From: an uncultured bacterium
Lineage (GTDB): Bacteria > Patescibacteriota > Minisyncoccia > Phycocordibacterales > UBA2100
DNA: 59,449 nt
Direction of reading: 5' to 3'
Assembly: GCA_903854215.1 (NCBI GenBank)
Contig: CAINVT010000058.1
Location: forward strand, 1-59,449
Numbering within the stretch: position 1 is the first letter of the stretch; every line of letters begins with the position of its first letter. A program made the translations under genes and the position numbers. The notes under the pieces were generated by a model. The model saw only the letters and a list, made by a program, of their open reading frames with translations, was not told the DNA's origin and made no database searches. Shown piece after piece: positions 33,604 to 41,863 of the stretch.

Positions 33604-34728
33604 CTACGAATCCGCCGAATTGAACGAATCGTGCCCCGACGATTCCGCGACGGACCGCAAAAGTGTATCAACATGGCGTGTGATAGAAAAACGCGTAATC
33701 TCTGTCTCGCCGGCGTGCAGTAATCGGAATCGCAGTTGCGGATCGGTGTTCATTCGATTCATGGCTCGGACAAGCGAATCGACATCACCTATAGGAACGA
33801 TGAGTCCCGACACACCATCGTTCACCACTTCACGCGCAGCACCAAAATCCGAGACGATGATTGGTAGACCGGACGCCATTGCCTCAAAGAGTACGATTCC
33901 AACACCTTCCCAACGCGACGGAAGCACAAAACAATCCACTGTTTTCATCAACGCGGGAATATCGTCGCGCGCGCCCAAAAAAGTAACCCGTGAGTCGATG
34001 CCGAGCGCATGCGACCGTTCTTCAAGTGCAGCTCGTTCAACGCCGTCTCCTGCAATGAGAAGATGTGCATCGGCAACACGCGCAAATGCATTGAGGAGAA
34101 TGTCTACGCCTTTTTGGTGTATCAGGCGCCCGACAAAAAGAAAAAGGAAGGTGTCTCCGAGATTTTTTTCACGGCGCACATTGGACGGTACGACATCATG
34201 AAAACGATTCAAATCTATACCGTTCTCGATGACGACGATGCGTCGTGCATCAATGTTGTGGATAATGAGCGACTCACGCACAGCTTGTGATACGGCGACG
34301 ATGCGTGTCGAGAGCCGCTGCAGGATGCGATCCAGAAAAAATTGCCGTTTCGTTTTTACGTTATCGTACACATTGTGCTCGAAAGAAATGCGCACGGGGA
34401 TGCGGGCAAGGAAAGCCGCCGCCCGCGCGATTGCATTCGCGAACCACAGATGGCTTACTACGACAGAGAATTTTTCACGATGCAGAAAAGATGCGAGGAC
34501 GACGTAGCCGCGCACATCATACACAGAATGAATTGGAATATAACGACGCTGTTCGGTCGGAAGTATGCACAGATCCGTAAAACTCCCGGCTTTCCGTTCC
34601 GGTCGGAGCGTTATCAGCACGACCGGTACACCGCGACGATACAGTTCGTTGACCTCGTCGACTGCGAGACGTTCCGCTCCGCCGAAACCAAGGTTGTTTA
34701 TGATAACTGCGATACGCATAGTATTCAT
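33604..34728 (-). CDS. GT4 glycosyltransferase
   Basis: 374 residues. MRIAVIINNLGFGGAERLAVDEVNEL is a textbook GT4 start; SFEHNVYDN, VIENGIDLNRFHD, FLFVGRLIHQKGVDILLNAF and VLPSRWEGVGIVLFEAMASGLPIIVSDFGAAREVVNDG complete the fold. The ATG at 34728 follows the stop of the preceding gene by 1 nt; a second ATG nine bases on is equally possible. Convergent with the FkbM gene. Confidence 0.88.
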   Translation of the reverse strand: MNTMRIAVIINNLGFGGAERLAVDEVNELYRRGVPVVLITLRPERKAGSFTDLCILPTEQRRYIPIHSVYDVRGYVVLASFLHREKFSVVVSHLWFANAIARAAAFLARIPVRISFEHNVYDNVKTKRQFFLDRILQRLSTRIVAVSQAVRESLIIHNIDARRIVVIENGIDLNRFHDVVPSNVRREKNLGDTFLFLFVGRLIHQKGVDILLNAFARVADAHLLIAGDGVERAALEERSHALGIDSRVTFLGARDDIPALMKTVDCFVLPSRWEGVGIVLFEAMASGLPIIVSDFGAAREVVNDGVSGLIVPIGDVDSLVRAMNRMNTDPQLRFRLLHAGETEITRFSITRHVDTLLRSVAESSGHDSFNSADS

Positions 34729-34729
34729 T

Positions 34730-35788
34730 TCATCGCTCAAATAAATCACCGATCTTGTCGGCCAAAAGTGCAAGCGAATGTTCCTGTTCGATGAACGCGC
34801 GGTTGTGCTTCCCCGCTTCCGAAAGTTCTTCCGGAGTACGTGCGAATGCCGCTGTAAGGGCGCGGGCGACGCCTGTGGCGTCGCCCGCAAAAAAGTCGTC
34901 TCCAATCACCTCACGCACCGCATCATTTGCGACGACGACGATACAGCCGCACGCCATCGCCTCGCCGATCGTCTTATCGAACGAGCCCGACGGCGTGAGG
35001 TTCACATAGATCTGATGTGCACCGTAAATCTTCGGCGTATCTTCATTGCGAACGGACGGATAGAGTGTCACGTAGCCGTTCTCGACGAGCGATTGTGCCG
35101 CATCTGTAAAACGCTTGAAATACGGGTCGTCAGGATAGGTCGGATCGCCATAGATATCAGCATGGAAGTCGATATGTTGATCAACGAGCATATTGAGCGC
35201 ATTGAGAAATTCGATCGGCTTTTTTACCTCGTCGATGCGGCCGAGAAAAAGGATCGAACCTGTCGGAGGTGCGACCTCCGGTGGAACGAATCGCTCCGTA
35301 TCAATACCGATGGGCATTTGTTCTGCATTTTTGAAATGCGCCACGTATGCGGCCGACGAGGTGTAACACACCGTATTCGCGAGCACACCGACAAGCCGCG
35401 TCATCCATGACCCTTTCTTATGATTACGCCAGAGGATGATTTTCTTTCCGGATAATCTCCAAAAAATACCACCGAGTAATACATACTCTTGATTCATGTG
35501 TACAAAAACTGCATCGTAATTGCGGCGCAAATTCCAAATATATCTATAGAAAAAAAACAGATACTGTATTCGCACCAGCATTTTTCTGAAAGCTGACAGC
35601 TGACAGCTGACAGCTGTCTTCCCCAACGAATGCACCTGCACATTCGACGGAAGATGCATCCGTCCCCGCTTAAGACAGATCACCTCGATCGATTGATAAC
35701 GCGGCGCAAGCACTTCGATCCAGCGATGCATGAATCCCAAGACGGGATCGTCGAGGTCGACCGCCTGGGTTGTTATGAGAAGCCGCAT
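34730..35788 (-). CDS. GT4 glycosyltransferase with in-frame repeats
   Basis: 352 residues. N-terminal RLLITTQAVDLDDPVLGFMHRWIEVLA; donor half ILFLGRIDEVKKPIEFLNAL and NLTPSGSFDKTIGEAMACGCIVVVANDAVREVIGDD. Three unusual insertions are visible: AGCTGAC heptamers at about 35589-35614, and two short perfect palindromes (34862-34888, arms of 12 bp; 35264-35280, arms of 7 bp) that keep the frame. Forms a 1-nt-spaced pair with the next GT4 gene. Specificity unknown. Confidence 0.85.
   Translation of the reverse strand: MRLLITTQAVDLDDPVLGFMHRWIEVLAPRYQSIEVICLKRGRMHLPSNVQVHSLGKTAVSCQLSAFRKMLVRIQYLFFFYRYIWNLRRNYDAVFVHMNQEYVLLGGIFWRLSGKKIILWRNHKKGSWMTRLVGVLANTVCYTSSAAYVAHFKNAEQMPIGIDTERFVPPEVAPPTGSILFLGRIDEVKKPIEFLNALNMLVDQHIDFHADIYGDPTYPDDPYFKRFTDAAQSLVENGYVTLYPSVRNEDTPKIYGAHQIYVNLTPSGSFDKTIGEAMACGCIVVVANDAVREVIGDDFFAGDATGVARALTAAFARTPEELSEAGKHNRAFIEQEHSLALLADKIGDLFER
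34862..34888. repeat. In-gene palindrome, 12-bp arms, 3-nt loop
   Basis: GCGGGCGACGCC-TGT-GGCGTCGCCCGC. It encodes FAGDATGVAR near the C-terminus of the GT4 protein. The same style (perfect arms, 3-nt loop) occurs at 35264, 38734, 49537, 49821 and 50060. Confidence 0.6.
35589..35614. repeat. AGCTGAC heptamer tandem repeat in a GT4 gene
   Basis: Three and a half copies of the 7-mer AGCTGAC. Three units equal 21 bp, so the frame is kept (residues TAVSCQLSA). Similar 7-nt repeats form the 23S expansion hairpins. Confidence 0.7.
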
Positions 35789-35792
35789 AGGC

Positions 35793-36794
35793 TTATTTTC
35801 TCACATGTCTGACGGCCTTTTTTGCAGTTTTCCGGACATTCTTTTTGACGGATTTTTTAGCCTTCGACTTTCGCTTCAAGATATCTTTGCCGTATACACC
35901 CGAAAGCAGGTCGAGATCTTTTTTACTGCCGAGAAGAAGCTCGATATTCATATTTTTCATCGCGTCGATGAGCTTCATGCCGTGTTCGTCGCCCACGTTC
36001 TCCGCGAAAAGCCGCGAGAACGTCTCGAAATCCTTGATATGGCAGTCGCCGCCGATGCCGCGGCCTGACGAATGCGCCGGCTCGATGTGCCATTTGGCGA
36101 TGACCGGATCCTGGAACGCGATCATCGGATCGCGAATGATCATTTCCTTGATGTGCGTCCAATCGACATCGAGCTCTTGTGCGATGTCATACAAAAGATT
36201 CATGTAGATCGAACGCGCGAAGAGCGACGTGTTGTGAACGTATTTGAAAAATTCCGCCGTCTGCGCCGGCACGATGATCGACGGCGCTTCCGGTAGGATC
36301 GAGAGCAGGCGCTCTGCCCGCGTGCGATATTCCTCGTTGTCGACGGGAATACCGATGATGTTCTGCAACGGGTGAGATGCATCATACGCAGCCGTGCCGC
36401 GCGAAAGGAATTCCGGCGAGTGCATGACGAAGATATCCGGATATTGTTTTTGGAATGAGTGCGTCGTGCCGGGCTTCAAGGTCGATTTCACCACCGCCGT
36501 CTTTCCGTTGCCCACATGTTTCAAAACGCCGCGTGCGATCGAGTCATCAAATCCTTCGATCGTAGTCGGCGTCGGCACCGCGATGAAAACGATATCCGCC
36601 TCTTTAATCTTGCTTTCGTTTTGCCGATACGGTTCTTCGAGCGCGAAGCGGATCGTCTCAAAACCGCGCTTCTCGAAATCCCCCGCGTAGTTCTTGCCGA
36701 TCCATCCCTGGCCGATGAAACCAATGACCGGCTTCTTCTGGCCGTTCTTCACTGTTTTTTTCGCCGTCTTTTTTGTTGTTTTAGTCGCAACCAT
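35793..36794 (-). CDS. Short UDP-glucose/GDP-mannose 6-dehydrogenase with lysine-rich tails
   Basis: 333 residues against the usual 400-450. The NAD domain (VIGFIGQGWIGKNYA, about 23-37), PTPTTIEGF, KSTLKPGTT, SPEFLSRGTAAYD and the catalytic GRGIGGDCHIKDF (Cys near 245) are present. The usual C-terminal UDP-binding Rossmann domain is missing. Both ends carry Lys-rich histone-like tails (ATKTTKKTAKKTVK at the start; KRKSKAKKSVKKNVRKTAKK at the end). It would oxidise the C6 of a nucleotide sugar to a uronic acid, unless truncation has changed the role. Confidence 0.78.
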   Translation of the reverse strand: MVATKTTKKTAKKTVKNGQKKPVIGFIGQGWIGKNYAGDFEKRGFETIRFALEEPYRQNESKIKEADIVFIAVPTPTTIEGFDDSIARGVLKHVGNGKTAVVKSTLKPGTTHSFQKQYPDIFVMHSPEFLSRGTAAYDASHPLQNIIGIPVDNEEYRTRAERLLSILPEAPSIIVPAQTAEFFKYVHNTSLFARSIYMNLLYDIAQELDVDWTHIKEMIIRDPMIAFQDPVIAKWHIEPAHSSGRGIGGDCHIKDFETFSRLFAENVGDEHGMKLIDAMKNMNIELLLGSKKDLDLLSGVYGKDILKRKSKAKKSVKKNVRKTAKKAVRHVRK

Positions 36795-36841
36795 AGATTC
36801 CGCATTATGCTTCTTTGGCTTAATTTATGCAAGAATCGACG

Positions 36842-36872
36842 TTGACATATTCATAAAAAGGTTTATTATATT
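36842..36872 (+). promoter_or_regulatory. Promoter of the second DUF218-like gene
   Basis: -35 TTGACA (36842-36847) and overlapping -10 candidates TATTAT (36864-36869, 16-bp spacer) and TATATT (36867-36872). The leader carries the Shine-Dalgarno AAGGAAAGG about 8 nt before the ATG. Confidence 0.6.
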
Positions 36873-36919
36873 GATTCGATCTTTGATTAAATACGACCCA
36901 TATAAGGAAAGGTTTGCCA

Positions 36920-37606
36920 ATGTCGAACAGACTCGCACACACAGTCGATGTCGTGTGCGGCTTTGCATTCGACATCGAAAAGACCGACGATCCACAACGT
37001 CCGAGCGGTTTTAAGCCCGCTGAAGTTCATCTGGGATCAATCGAACTGAACCCTCTTTACGCGCAACCTCGACTTGAAGGCTTGGCCGCAATGCTACGCC
37101 TTGGTTTCTGTCGAATGCTCGTAATCCCCGGAAAAGACGAGAGGCGCTATAAGGACGAAACTATTGTGATCGACGGCAAGCCACCGAAGTACTGGCAGGG
37201 GTGGGTAATTCGGGAAATGCTCATCCATGATCTTTCTGCAGATCCATCGAAAATACACTGGCTGCCTTCGACGGGCACGACTGGTAATGCGGCGATCGCT
37301 TTCTGTGAATTCGCTCGATGGGAACACCTCTCGATCGAGGAAGGAAAGGTGGAGTTTGTCACGAGTTGGTATCACTGCACGCGAGCCGGCCGAATCGCAT
37401 TGCGATCAGCCGGGCTGCCTCCATTTTTGACTCCTGCTGAGGCGTTCACGTTGGCCGAAGCGGAATTGGACGGAACGCGTGATGCGGCCGAACAGCGACT
37501 GCGGTCATTCGGCGGCCACTACCTCGATCCACGGGTCATCCAAGAAATTCGTGGCATAGCAATGTTCTTACTTGGAAAAGATCAGCCCCAGATGAAGGGT
37601 TGGTGA
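36920..37606 (+). CDS. DUF218/YdcF-like protein (second of three)
   Basis: 228 residues. LVIPGKDERRY, KIHWLPSTGTTGNAAIAFCEF and EFVTSWYHCTRAGRIALRSAG reproduce the DUF218 order, the last being the Ser/Thr-x-x-His-x-x-Arg signature. No TM segment. ATG 36920 is favoured by the Shine-Dalgarno AAGGAAAGG; a TTG six bases upstream is in frame. It has a near-consensus promoter and a strong terminator (37621-37656), so it is monocistronic and reads against the neighbouring glycan genes. Confidence 0.6.
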   Translation: MSNRLAHTVDVVCGFAFDIEKTDDPQRPSGFKPAEVHLGSIELNPLYAQPRLEGLAAMLRLGFCRMLVIPGKDERRYKDETIVIDGKPPKYWQGWVIREMLIHDLSADPSKIHWLPSTGTTGNAAIAFCEFARWEHLSIEEGKVEFVTSWYHCTRAGRIALRSAGLPPFLTPAEAFTLAEAELDGTRDAAEQRLRSFGGHYLDPRVIQEIRGIAMFLLGKDQPQMKGW

Positions 37607-37620
37607 CCGACACTCCGAAA

Positions 37621-37656
37621 GGCCGCGACGCGAGTCGCGGCCCTTTACTTTTTTAT
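37621..37656 (+). terminator. Terminator of the second DUF218-like gene
   Basis: GGCCGCGAC-GCGA-GTCGCGGCC followed by CTTTACTTTTTTA. It overlaps the stop codon of the convergent GT4 gene. Confidence 0.8.
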
Positions 37657-38718
37657 AGATGCAGCGATATCATCGCTGTACTCGCGCACATATTCCTCAA
37701 AATTCTTATACGAATAATTTTTCAATTGCATCGTCCGAGGACCGTCCTTGAACCATTGTGCTAACGCTGCGGGAAATTCTTGTTCACTCGTGATGATCGC
37801 TCCAGCCGCGCGGGCGATGCCGACGTCAGTCGAGAGAACGGGCTTCCCTGCCGCAAGAGCTTCGATAATGACGAGTCCGTAGCCTTCGTAGTGGGAGGTG
37901 ACGAGGACAAGATCGACTATGGGATAATAATCGATCGGCGCGGCCGCATTTTCAAAAAACACTCGTTCAGCGATGTTCTTTTCCTGCGTCAGTTTTTTCA
38001 GTTTCTCTTCTTCACTACCGGAACCAATGATGATAAGGCATGACTCCCGAGGCGAAGCCTTTGCGAATGATTCGATCGCGAGCGCGACATTCTTCTCCGG
38101 TTCCAGACGCGAGACAATGAGTAATTTTGTTTTGAATTGCTCGAAGCAGGCCTCCAGCCCAGATAACCGTGGCGCATCTCTAAATTTTTCGACATCGACG
38201 AATATCGGCAAGACACTGATGTGCGTTTTGAGCCTGTAGTGCACGACGATCTCGTCTTTGATGCGATCGGATACGACGCGCACGTGCTGAGCTCGATGCA
38301 GGACGAAACCTGCGATGGCGACGCGCAAACGATTTAAAAAAGAATGTTGTGTGTAGTGCGGCGAAAGAAAATCCGTATGCACTTGCACGTGCAAGGGCAC
38401 GTTCAGCATGCGCGCGATGAAAAGTCCGAGCATTCCCGTTTCGAAGGGGTCTTGTACCGAGATCACATCGGGCCGCGGCAAACGCCGCACAATACGTATG
38501 GTGTCGAGCCCGTAGAATAATTTTGAAAATGAATTGGTCGGATGAATAGAAAGACCTTCTTGCAGATGCTCTATCGCTCCGTCGCTGTGCAACGAGAAGC
38601 CGACGATGTCCAAGCGTCCAAAGGCATGGGCATAGGAAATTTGCCGCTCGAATGCGGGCGTCCCCGGGAAGAGGATTCCGCGTTTTGATCTATCCGAGCC
38701 GATCTGGAGTACGTGCAT
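37645..38718 (-). CDS. GT4 glycosyltransferase
   Basis: 357 residues. MHVLQIGSDRSKRGILFPGTPAFERQISYA at the N-terminus; ISVQDPFETGMLGLFIARM and HVQVHTDFLSPHYTQHSFLN for the acceptor half; LLIVSRLEPEKNVALAIESFAKA and VTSHYEGYGLVIIEALAAGKPVLSTDVGIARAAGA for the donor half. Start set at MHVLQIG; the longer frame would extend through the palindrome and the upstream gene. 7 nt downstream of the next GT4 gene. Confidence 0.86.
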   Translation of the reverse strand: MHVLQIGSDRSKRGILFPGTPAFERQISYAHAFGRLDIVGFSLHSDGAIEHLQEGLSIHPTNSFSKLFYGLDTIRIVRRLPRPDVISVQDPFETGMLGLFIARMLNVPLHVQVHTDFLSPHYTQHSFLNRLRVAIAGFVLHRAQHVRVVSDRIKDEIVVHYRLKTHISVLPIFVDVEKFRDAPRLSGLEACFEQFKTKLLIVSRLEPEKNVALAIESFAKASPRESCLIIIGSGSEEEKLKKLTQEKNIAERVFFENAAAPIDYYPIVDLVLVTSHYEGYGLVIIEALAAGKPVLSTDVGIARAAGAIITSEQEFPAALAQWFKDGPRTMQLKNYSYKNFEEYVREYSDDIAASIKK

Positions 38719-38725
38719 ATGATTT

Positions 38726-39742
38726 TCAAATGTGGGACTTACGAAGTCCCCCGTTACTGATCGCGAGCATTTCGTGGGCGATGTCGTCGTAGGTGCGGAC
38801 TTCCGTATATGCGGCGATGTTCGCGCACAAACGCGCATAGGTTGCCGGATCGGCAAGTTTTGTAATTCCTTGCGTCAAGTCGGACTTGTCCAAGGGATCA
38901 ACGATGATGCCCATGTCCTTATACTTTTCCGCGTAACCGGAATACTTCGTGAGGATGAATGGTACGCCACAACGGAGAGCGTCGATGACACTATTGGGAG
39001 CGACTTCCGATATCGATGGAATGGCTACGGCATAGCTCGCGCGCATTTTCTCGATGAGCTCCGGGTATGGCACCATTCCTTCTTCCAGATCGAGATCCAC
39101 GCCATCGGCGCGCGCTTTTTCGAATGCGGAGCGAAATGCGGCAGTATTCTTGAGCGCGATTTGTCGGCCGTACAAGAGTATTGATCGATCAGTCGTCGTG
39201 TTGCGCTGCAATCGCTCACCGATCATGTTTTCGACAACGTGGACACGGCTGTCGTCGAGGTGATACGGCTCATGCCAGATATCCGCGAGCCACGATGTGT
39301 TGAACGCAAGTTCGGCATGACGCAGCATCCACGCAACGAGTTTGAATGCGATGCGTTCTTTGCGATTGAGATCACGCGAAACTCGATAGAAATCCGGTAG
39401 CGGAACGAGATCTTTTGTGCGTTCAGCATATGACTCCCAGACGAAATCCCCACCGATACGAATGACGACAGGAACGCGACGCAGCTTCGCGACGAGTGTT
39501 GCCGGTACACCGACGCTGTACGTGTCGAATGCAAATATCGCATCCGCTCCGCTCGCCACGCGCCACAGTTTGATCGCGTACAAAAGATGCCGAACACCTG
39601 ACGGATATTTTCGCAAACCACCGAAGAGAACGACGGGGGCATCGTGCCCGGATCGTTCGAGTGATTCTTTGACACCTTTGGCATACAAGGCGGGTCCGCC
39701 GACCTCCGGCGGATAAATGCCCGTCGCTATGATGATGCGCAT
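38726..39742 (-). CDS. GT4 glycosyltransferase
   Basis: 338 residues. MRIIIATGIYPPEVGGPALYAKGVKESL, then AIFAFDTYSVGVPATLVAKLRRVPVVIRIGGD, and the donor half ILLYGRQIALKNTAAFRSAFEKA with IPSISEVAPNSVIDALRCGVPFILTKYSGYAEKYKDMG. The last codons (GGLRKSHI) are encoded by a palindrome also found in murD. Follows the next GT4 gene closely (50 nt). Confidence 0.85.
   Translation of the reverse strand: MRIIIATGIYPPEVGGPALYAKGVKESLERSGHDAPVVLFGGLRKYPSGVRHLLYAIKLWRVASGADAIFAFDTYSVGVPATLVAKLRRVPVVIRIGGDFVWESYAERTKDLVPLPDFYRVSRDLNRKERIAFKLVAWMLRHAELAFNTSWLADIWHEPYHLDDSRVHVVENMIGERLQRNTTTDRSILLYGRQIALKNTAAFRSAFEKARADGVDLDLEEGMVPYPELIEKMRASYAVAIPSISEVAPNSVIDALRCGVPFILTKYSGYAEKYKDMGIIVDPLDKSDLTQGITKLADPATYARLCANIAAYTEVRTYDDIAHEMLAISNGGLRKSHI
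38730..38750. repeat. Dispersed palindrome, copy 1
   Basis: GGGACTT-ACG-AAGTCCC with flank ATGT. The 20 bp starting at GGGACTTCGTAAG on the minus strand also occur in murD (49537-49561), so this is a repeated palindromic element located in the 3' end of a GT4 gene. Confidence 0.65.
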
Positions 39743-39792
39743 AGGAATACTGTAGCGCACGAAGATGCGGCGCGCCATGAGGGCGCGCCGCA

Positions 39793-41010
39793 CTATTGTG
39801 TTAACGTGTCGAAAACCTGCGTCTTCATATCTTTTGCGATGATATTCCAGTCATATTTTTCGATCGCGAGCACACGCGCGTTCTTCACGATGGTCGCCGT
39901 GAGCGCCGGATCGTCGAGGTAGGCACGCACCGCTTTAGCAACTGATTCCGGATTGCGCACGTTGCAAAAGATTCCCGTCGAGGGATACTCCGGATCTTTC
40001 CACGGATCGAAGAGGAAATCGACGATGCCGCCGACCGGTGTGGCAACGACCGGAATCCCCGCGGCATATGCTTCGACGAATGCGTTGCCGAATCCTTCAA
40101 TGATCGACGGCCGCACGAAGACATCGCACATTTTGAAATATGCCGGCAGTTCAGAATGGTCAATGTGTCCGGCAAAAATTACCCGTTCGTCGACACCGGC
40201 CTCTTTGGCGATATCGCGCAACATGTCGCGATCTTCACCATCGCCTGCAATGAGAAATCGCACGTTTTCCGGCAAATACGTGAGCGCACGGATCACATCC
40301 TCTATACCGCGCGAAAGTACGAGTCTCGAGGCGGTGAAGAGATACACATCGCCGTGCTGTTTGCCATATTTATTTTTCAATTCCCATAGCAGTTCACCTT
40401 CAACCGGGGCGGAAAATTTCTCCGTGTCGACTGCATTGGGAATGACGACGACTGGCCCTGTGTACCCGACTTCACGCGTAAGCTTCTCGATGAATGTAGA
40501 AATTGCTTTGATGAGATCCGCCTTGAGATACAGGCGACGGTAGAAGAACCACATCGCTTTCAATATCGGCTGGCGTGACTGTACCTGAGCGAGTGAATTG
40601 CCGTCTTGCAGTTCGAGATAATACGGAACTGACGGATGTGTGTATTTGAAAAGCAGCGCGCCGAATGCGGCATAGTTGGCCATCATCGCCCAGGTCATGT
40701 CGTACTTCTTTTCGCGATGCAACGAGAGCGCCTTCCAGAATGATGTGAACGGGAAAAGTAATTTTGCGCGTTTCAACGCCGGTGGCAGTGCACGATCCGA
40801 CACTTTTGGATTTTCCACCACGTCGCCGATGCGGTACACCGTGATATTTCCGATCTTCTCCACCTCCGGCAACTTTGCATCGAATCGCAACGTAATCATA
40901 TCGAACTGATAGTCCGCCGGATCGATCCGATCGGTTATTTCCTTGATCGCCACCTCCGCTCCACCCACGAATGGGTGGTATGTGAGTGAGAATATGAGGA
41001 TGCGTTTCAT
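39793..41010 (-). CDS. GT4 glycosyltransferase
   Basis: 405 residues. MKRILIFSLTYHPFVGGAEVAIKEITDRI; LELQDGNSLAQVQSRQPILKAMWFFYRRLYLKAD; donor half VVIPNAVDTEKFS, LFTASRLVLSRGIEDVIRALTYL, VRPSIIEGFGNAFVEAYAAGIPVVATPVGGIVDFLFD. The N-terminal half is clearly similar to the C-terminal segment of the epimerase fusion at 41861. ATG 41010 is preferred to an in-frame TTG nine bases upstream. Confidence 0.88.
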   Translation of the reverse strand: MKRILIFSLTYHPFVGGAEVAIKEITDRIDPADYQFDMITLRFDAKLPEVEKIGNITVYRIGDVVENPKVSDRALPPALKRAKLLFPFTSFWKALSLHREKKYDMTWAMMANYAAFGALLFKYTHPSVPYYLELQDGNSLAQVQSRQPILKAMWFFYRRLYLKADLIKAISTFIEKLTREVGYTGPVVVIPNAVDTEKFSAPVEGELLWELKNKYGKQHGDVYLFTASRLVLSRGIEDVIRALTYLPENVRFLIAGDGEDRDMLRDIAKEAGVDERVIFAGHIDHSELPAYFKMCDVFVRPSIIEGFGNAFVEAYAAGIPVVATPVGGIVDFLFDPWKDPEYPSTGIFCNVRNPESVAKAVRAYLDDPALTATIVKNARVLAIEKYDWNIIAKDMKTQVFDTLTQ

Positions 41011-41044
41011 TGGCTTCAATCCTATCCCAATCGGGACAAAAGAA

Positions 41045-41074
41045 AAGCGCCGCAGGATTGCTCCCGCGGCGCTT
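41045..41074 (-). terminator. Terminator of the third DUF218-like gene
   Basis: AAGCGCCGC and GCGGCGCTT close a long stem; on the minus strand TTCTTTTG follows. Confidence 0.75.
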
Positions 41075-41099
41075 GAAAGTGCCCCACATTATCGCAGTC

Positions 41100-41798
41100 T
41101 CAGAGGCCCATAGCATTCACTAATTGCGCCACAGAAAAGGCCTTGTCATCACCGAATACATTGAGGTACTCCCGTATTGTTTCCTTGGCAACATAACCCT
41201 TGCCGAGGTCGTCGACTATAGTGTCTTTCGGATGACCATCTGCATATCCCGTCGCGGCCGGATGGAACCCATGCTTCACAAAAAGCAGATCCTCGAATGG
41301 TCCTTTGACCGTGTCACGCAATACTCGCGGCGAATGGTTCGATGATGCGACATGCAGGAGATAACTCGGCGCGAAGCCGAATTTCCCGGCACGGTACCAC
41401 CGTGCGACCTCGACGATCGTACCGGAAGTAGTCGGACTCACTTCGTCAAAGAATGCGATTCTCCTGAGCATTTTTGGATCGAGCCCATACTCGTGGGCGA
41501 GTTCGTACGTGCGTTCCGCACAATACCGCGCTTCCGTCACCGTTCGCTTGCCATTGAAGGCCACCCACGATGCGCCGGTCGAGAAGATGATATTGGACAG
41601 ATTCACACAATCTCGTGCGAGTTCCAAAACTCTCCGAGCGCGACCGGGGCGCTCCATAGTCCCGATGCAGACTTCTTCCCAGTCGCGATACGGATATTCG
41701 TGCGCGGGCTTTCCGTCATATGTTTCGACCCCTTTCAGTTCGGGATTTGCAGCGAGAGTATATCCATGAAATAGGATGCGAGTAGGAACTTTGAACAC
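41100..41798 (-). CDS. DUF218-like protein (third of three)
   Basis: 232 residues. ILFHGYTLAANPELKG, IIFSTGASWVAFNGKRTVTEARYCAE, EVSPTTSGTIVEVARW and LLHVASSNHSPRVLRD suggest a divergent DUF218/YdcF fold (SG-type loop, TEA, acidic/Thr, SSxHxxRxxRD). The assignment is weaker than for the other two. The start is GTG 41798, with GGAGGA 6 nt upstream. A promoter (TAGACA-16-TATAAC, 41863-41836) overlaps the stop of the epimerase-GT fusion gene, and a strong terminator follows, so it is monocistronic within the glycan cluster. Confidence 0.55.
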   Translation of the reverse strand: MFKVPTRILFHGYTLAANPELKGVETYDGKPAHEYPYRDWEEVCIGTMERPGRARRVLELARDCVNLSNIIFSTGASWVAFNGKRTVTEARYCAERTYELAHEYGLDPKMLRRIAFFDEVSPTTSGTIVEVARWYRAGKFGFAPSYLLHVASSNHSPRVLRDTVKGPFEDLLFVKHGFHPAATGYADGHPKDTIVDDLGKGYVAKETIREYLNVFGDDKAFSVAQLVNAMGL

Positions 41799-41835
41799 GA
41801 CGAATCCTCCCTGCTAGGGTCATTTCCTAACTGAG

Positions 41836-41863
41836 GTTATATCACAAATATAATATATGTCTA
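41836..41863 (-). promoter_or_regulatory. Promoter of the third DUF218-like gene
   Basis: -35 TAGACA (41863-41858), 16-bp spacer, -10 TATAAC (41841-41836) on the minus strand; the -35 overlaps the upstream stop codon. Confidence 0.55.
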
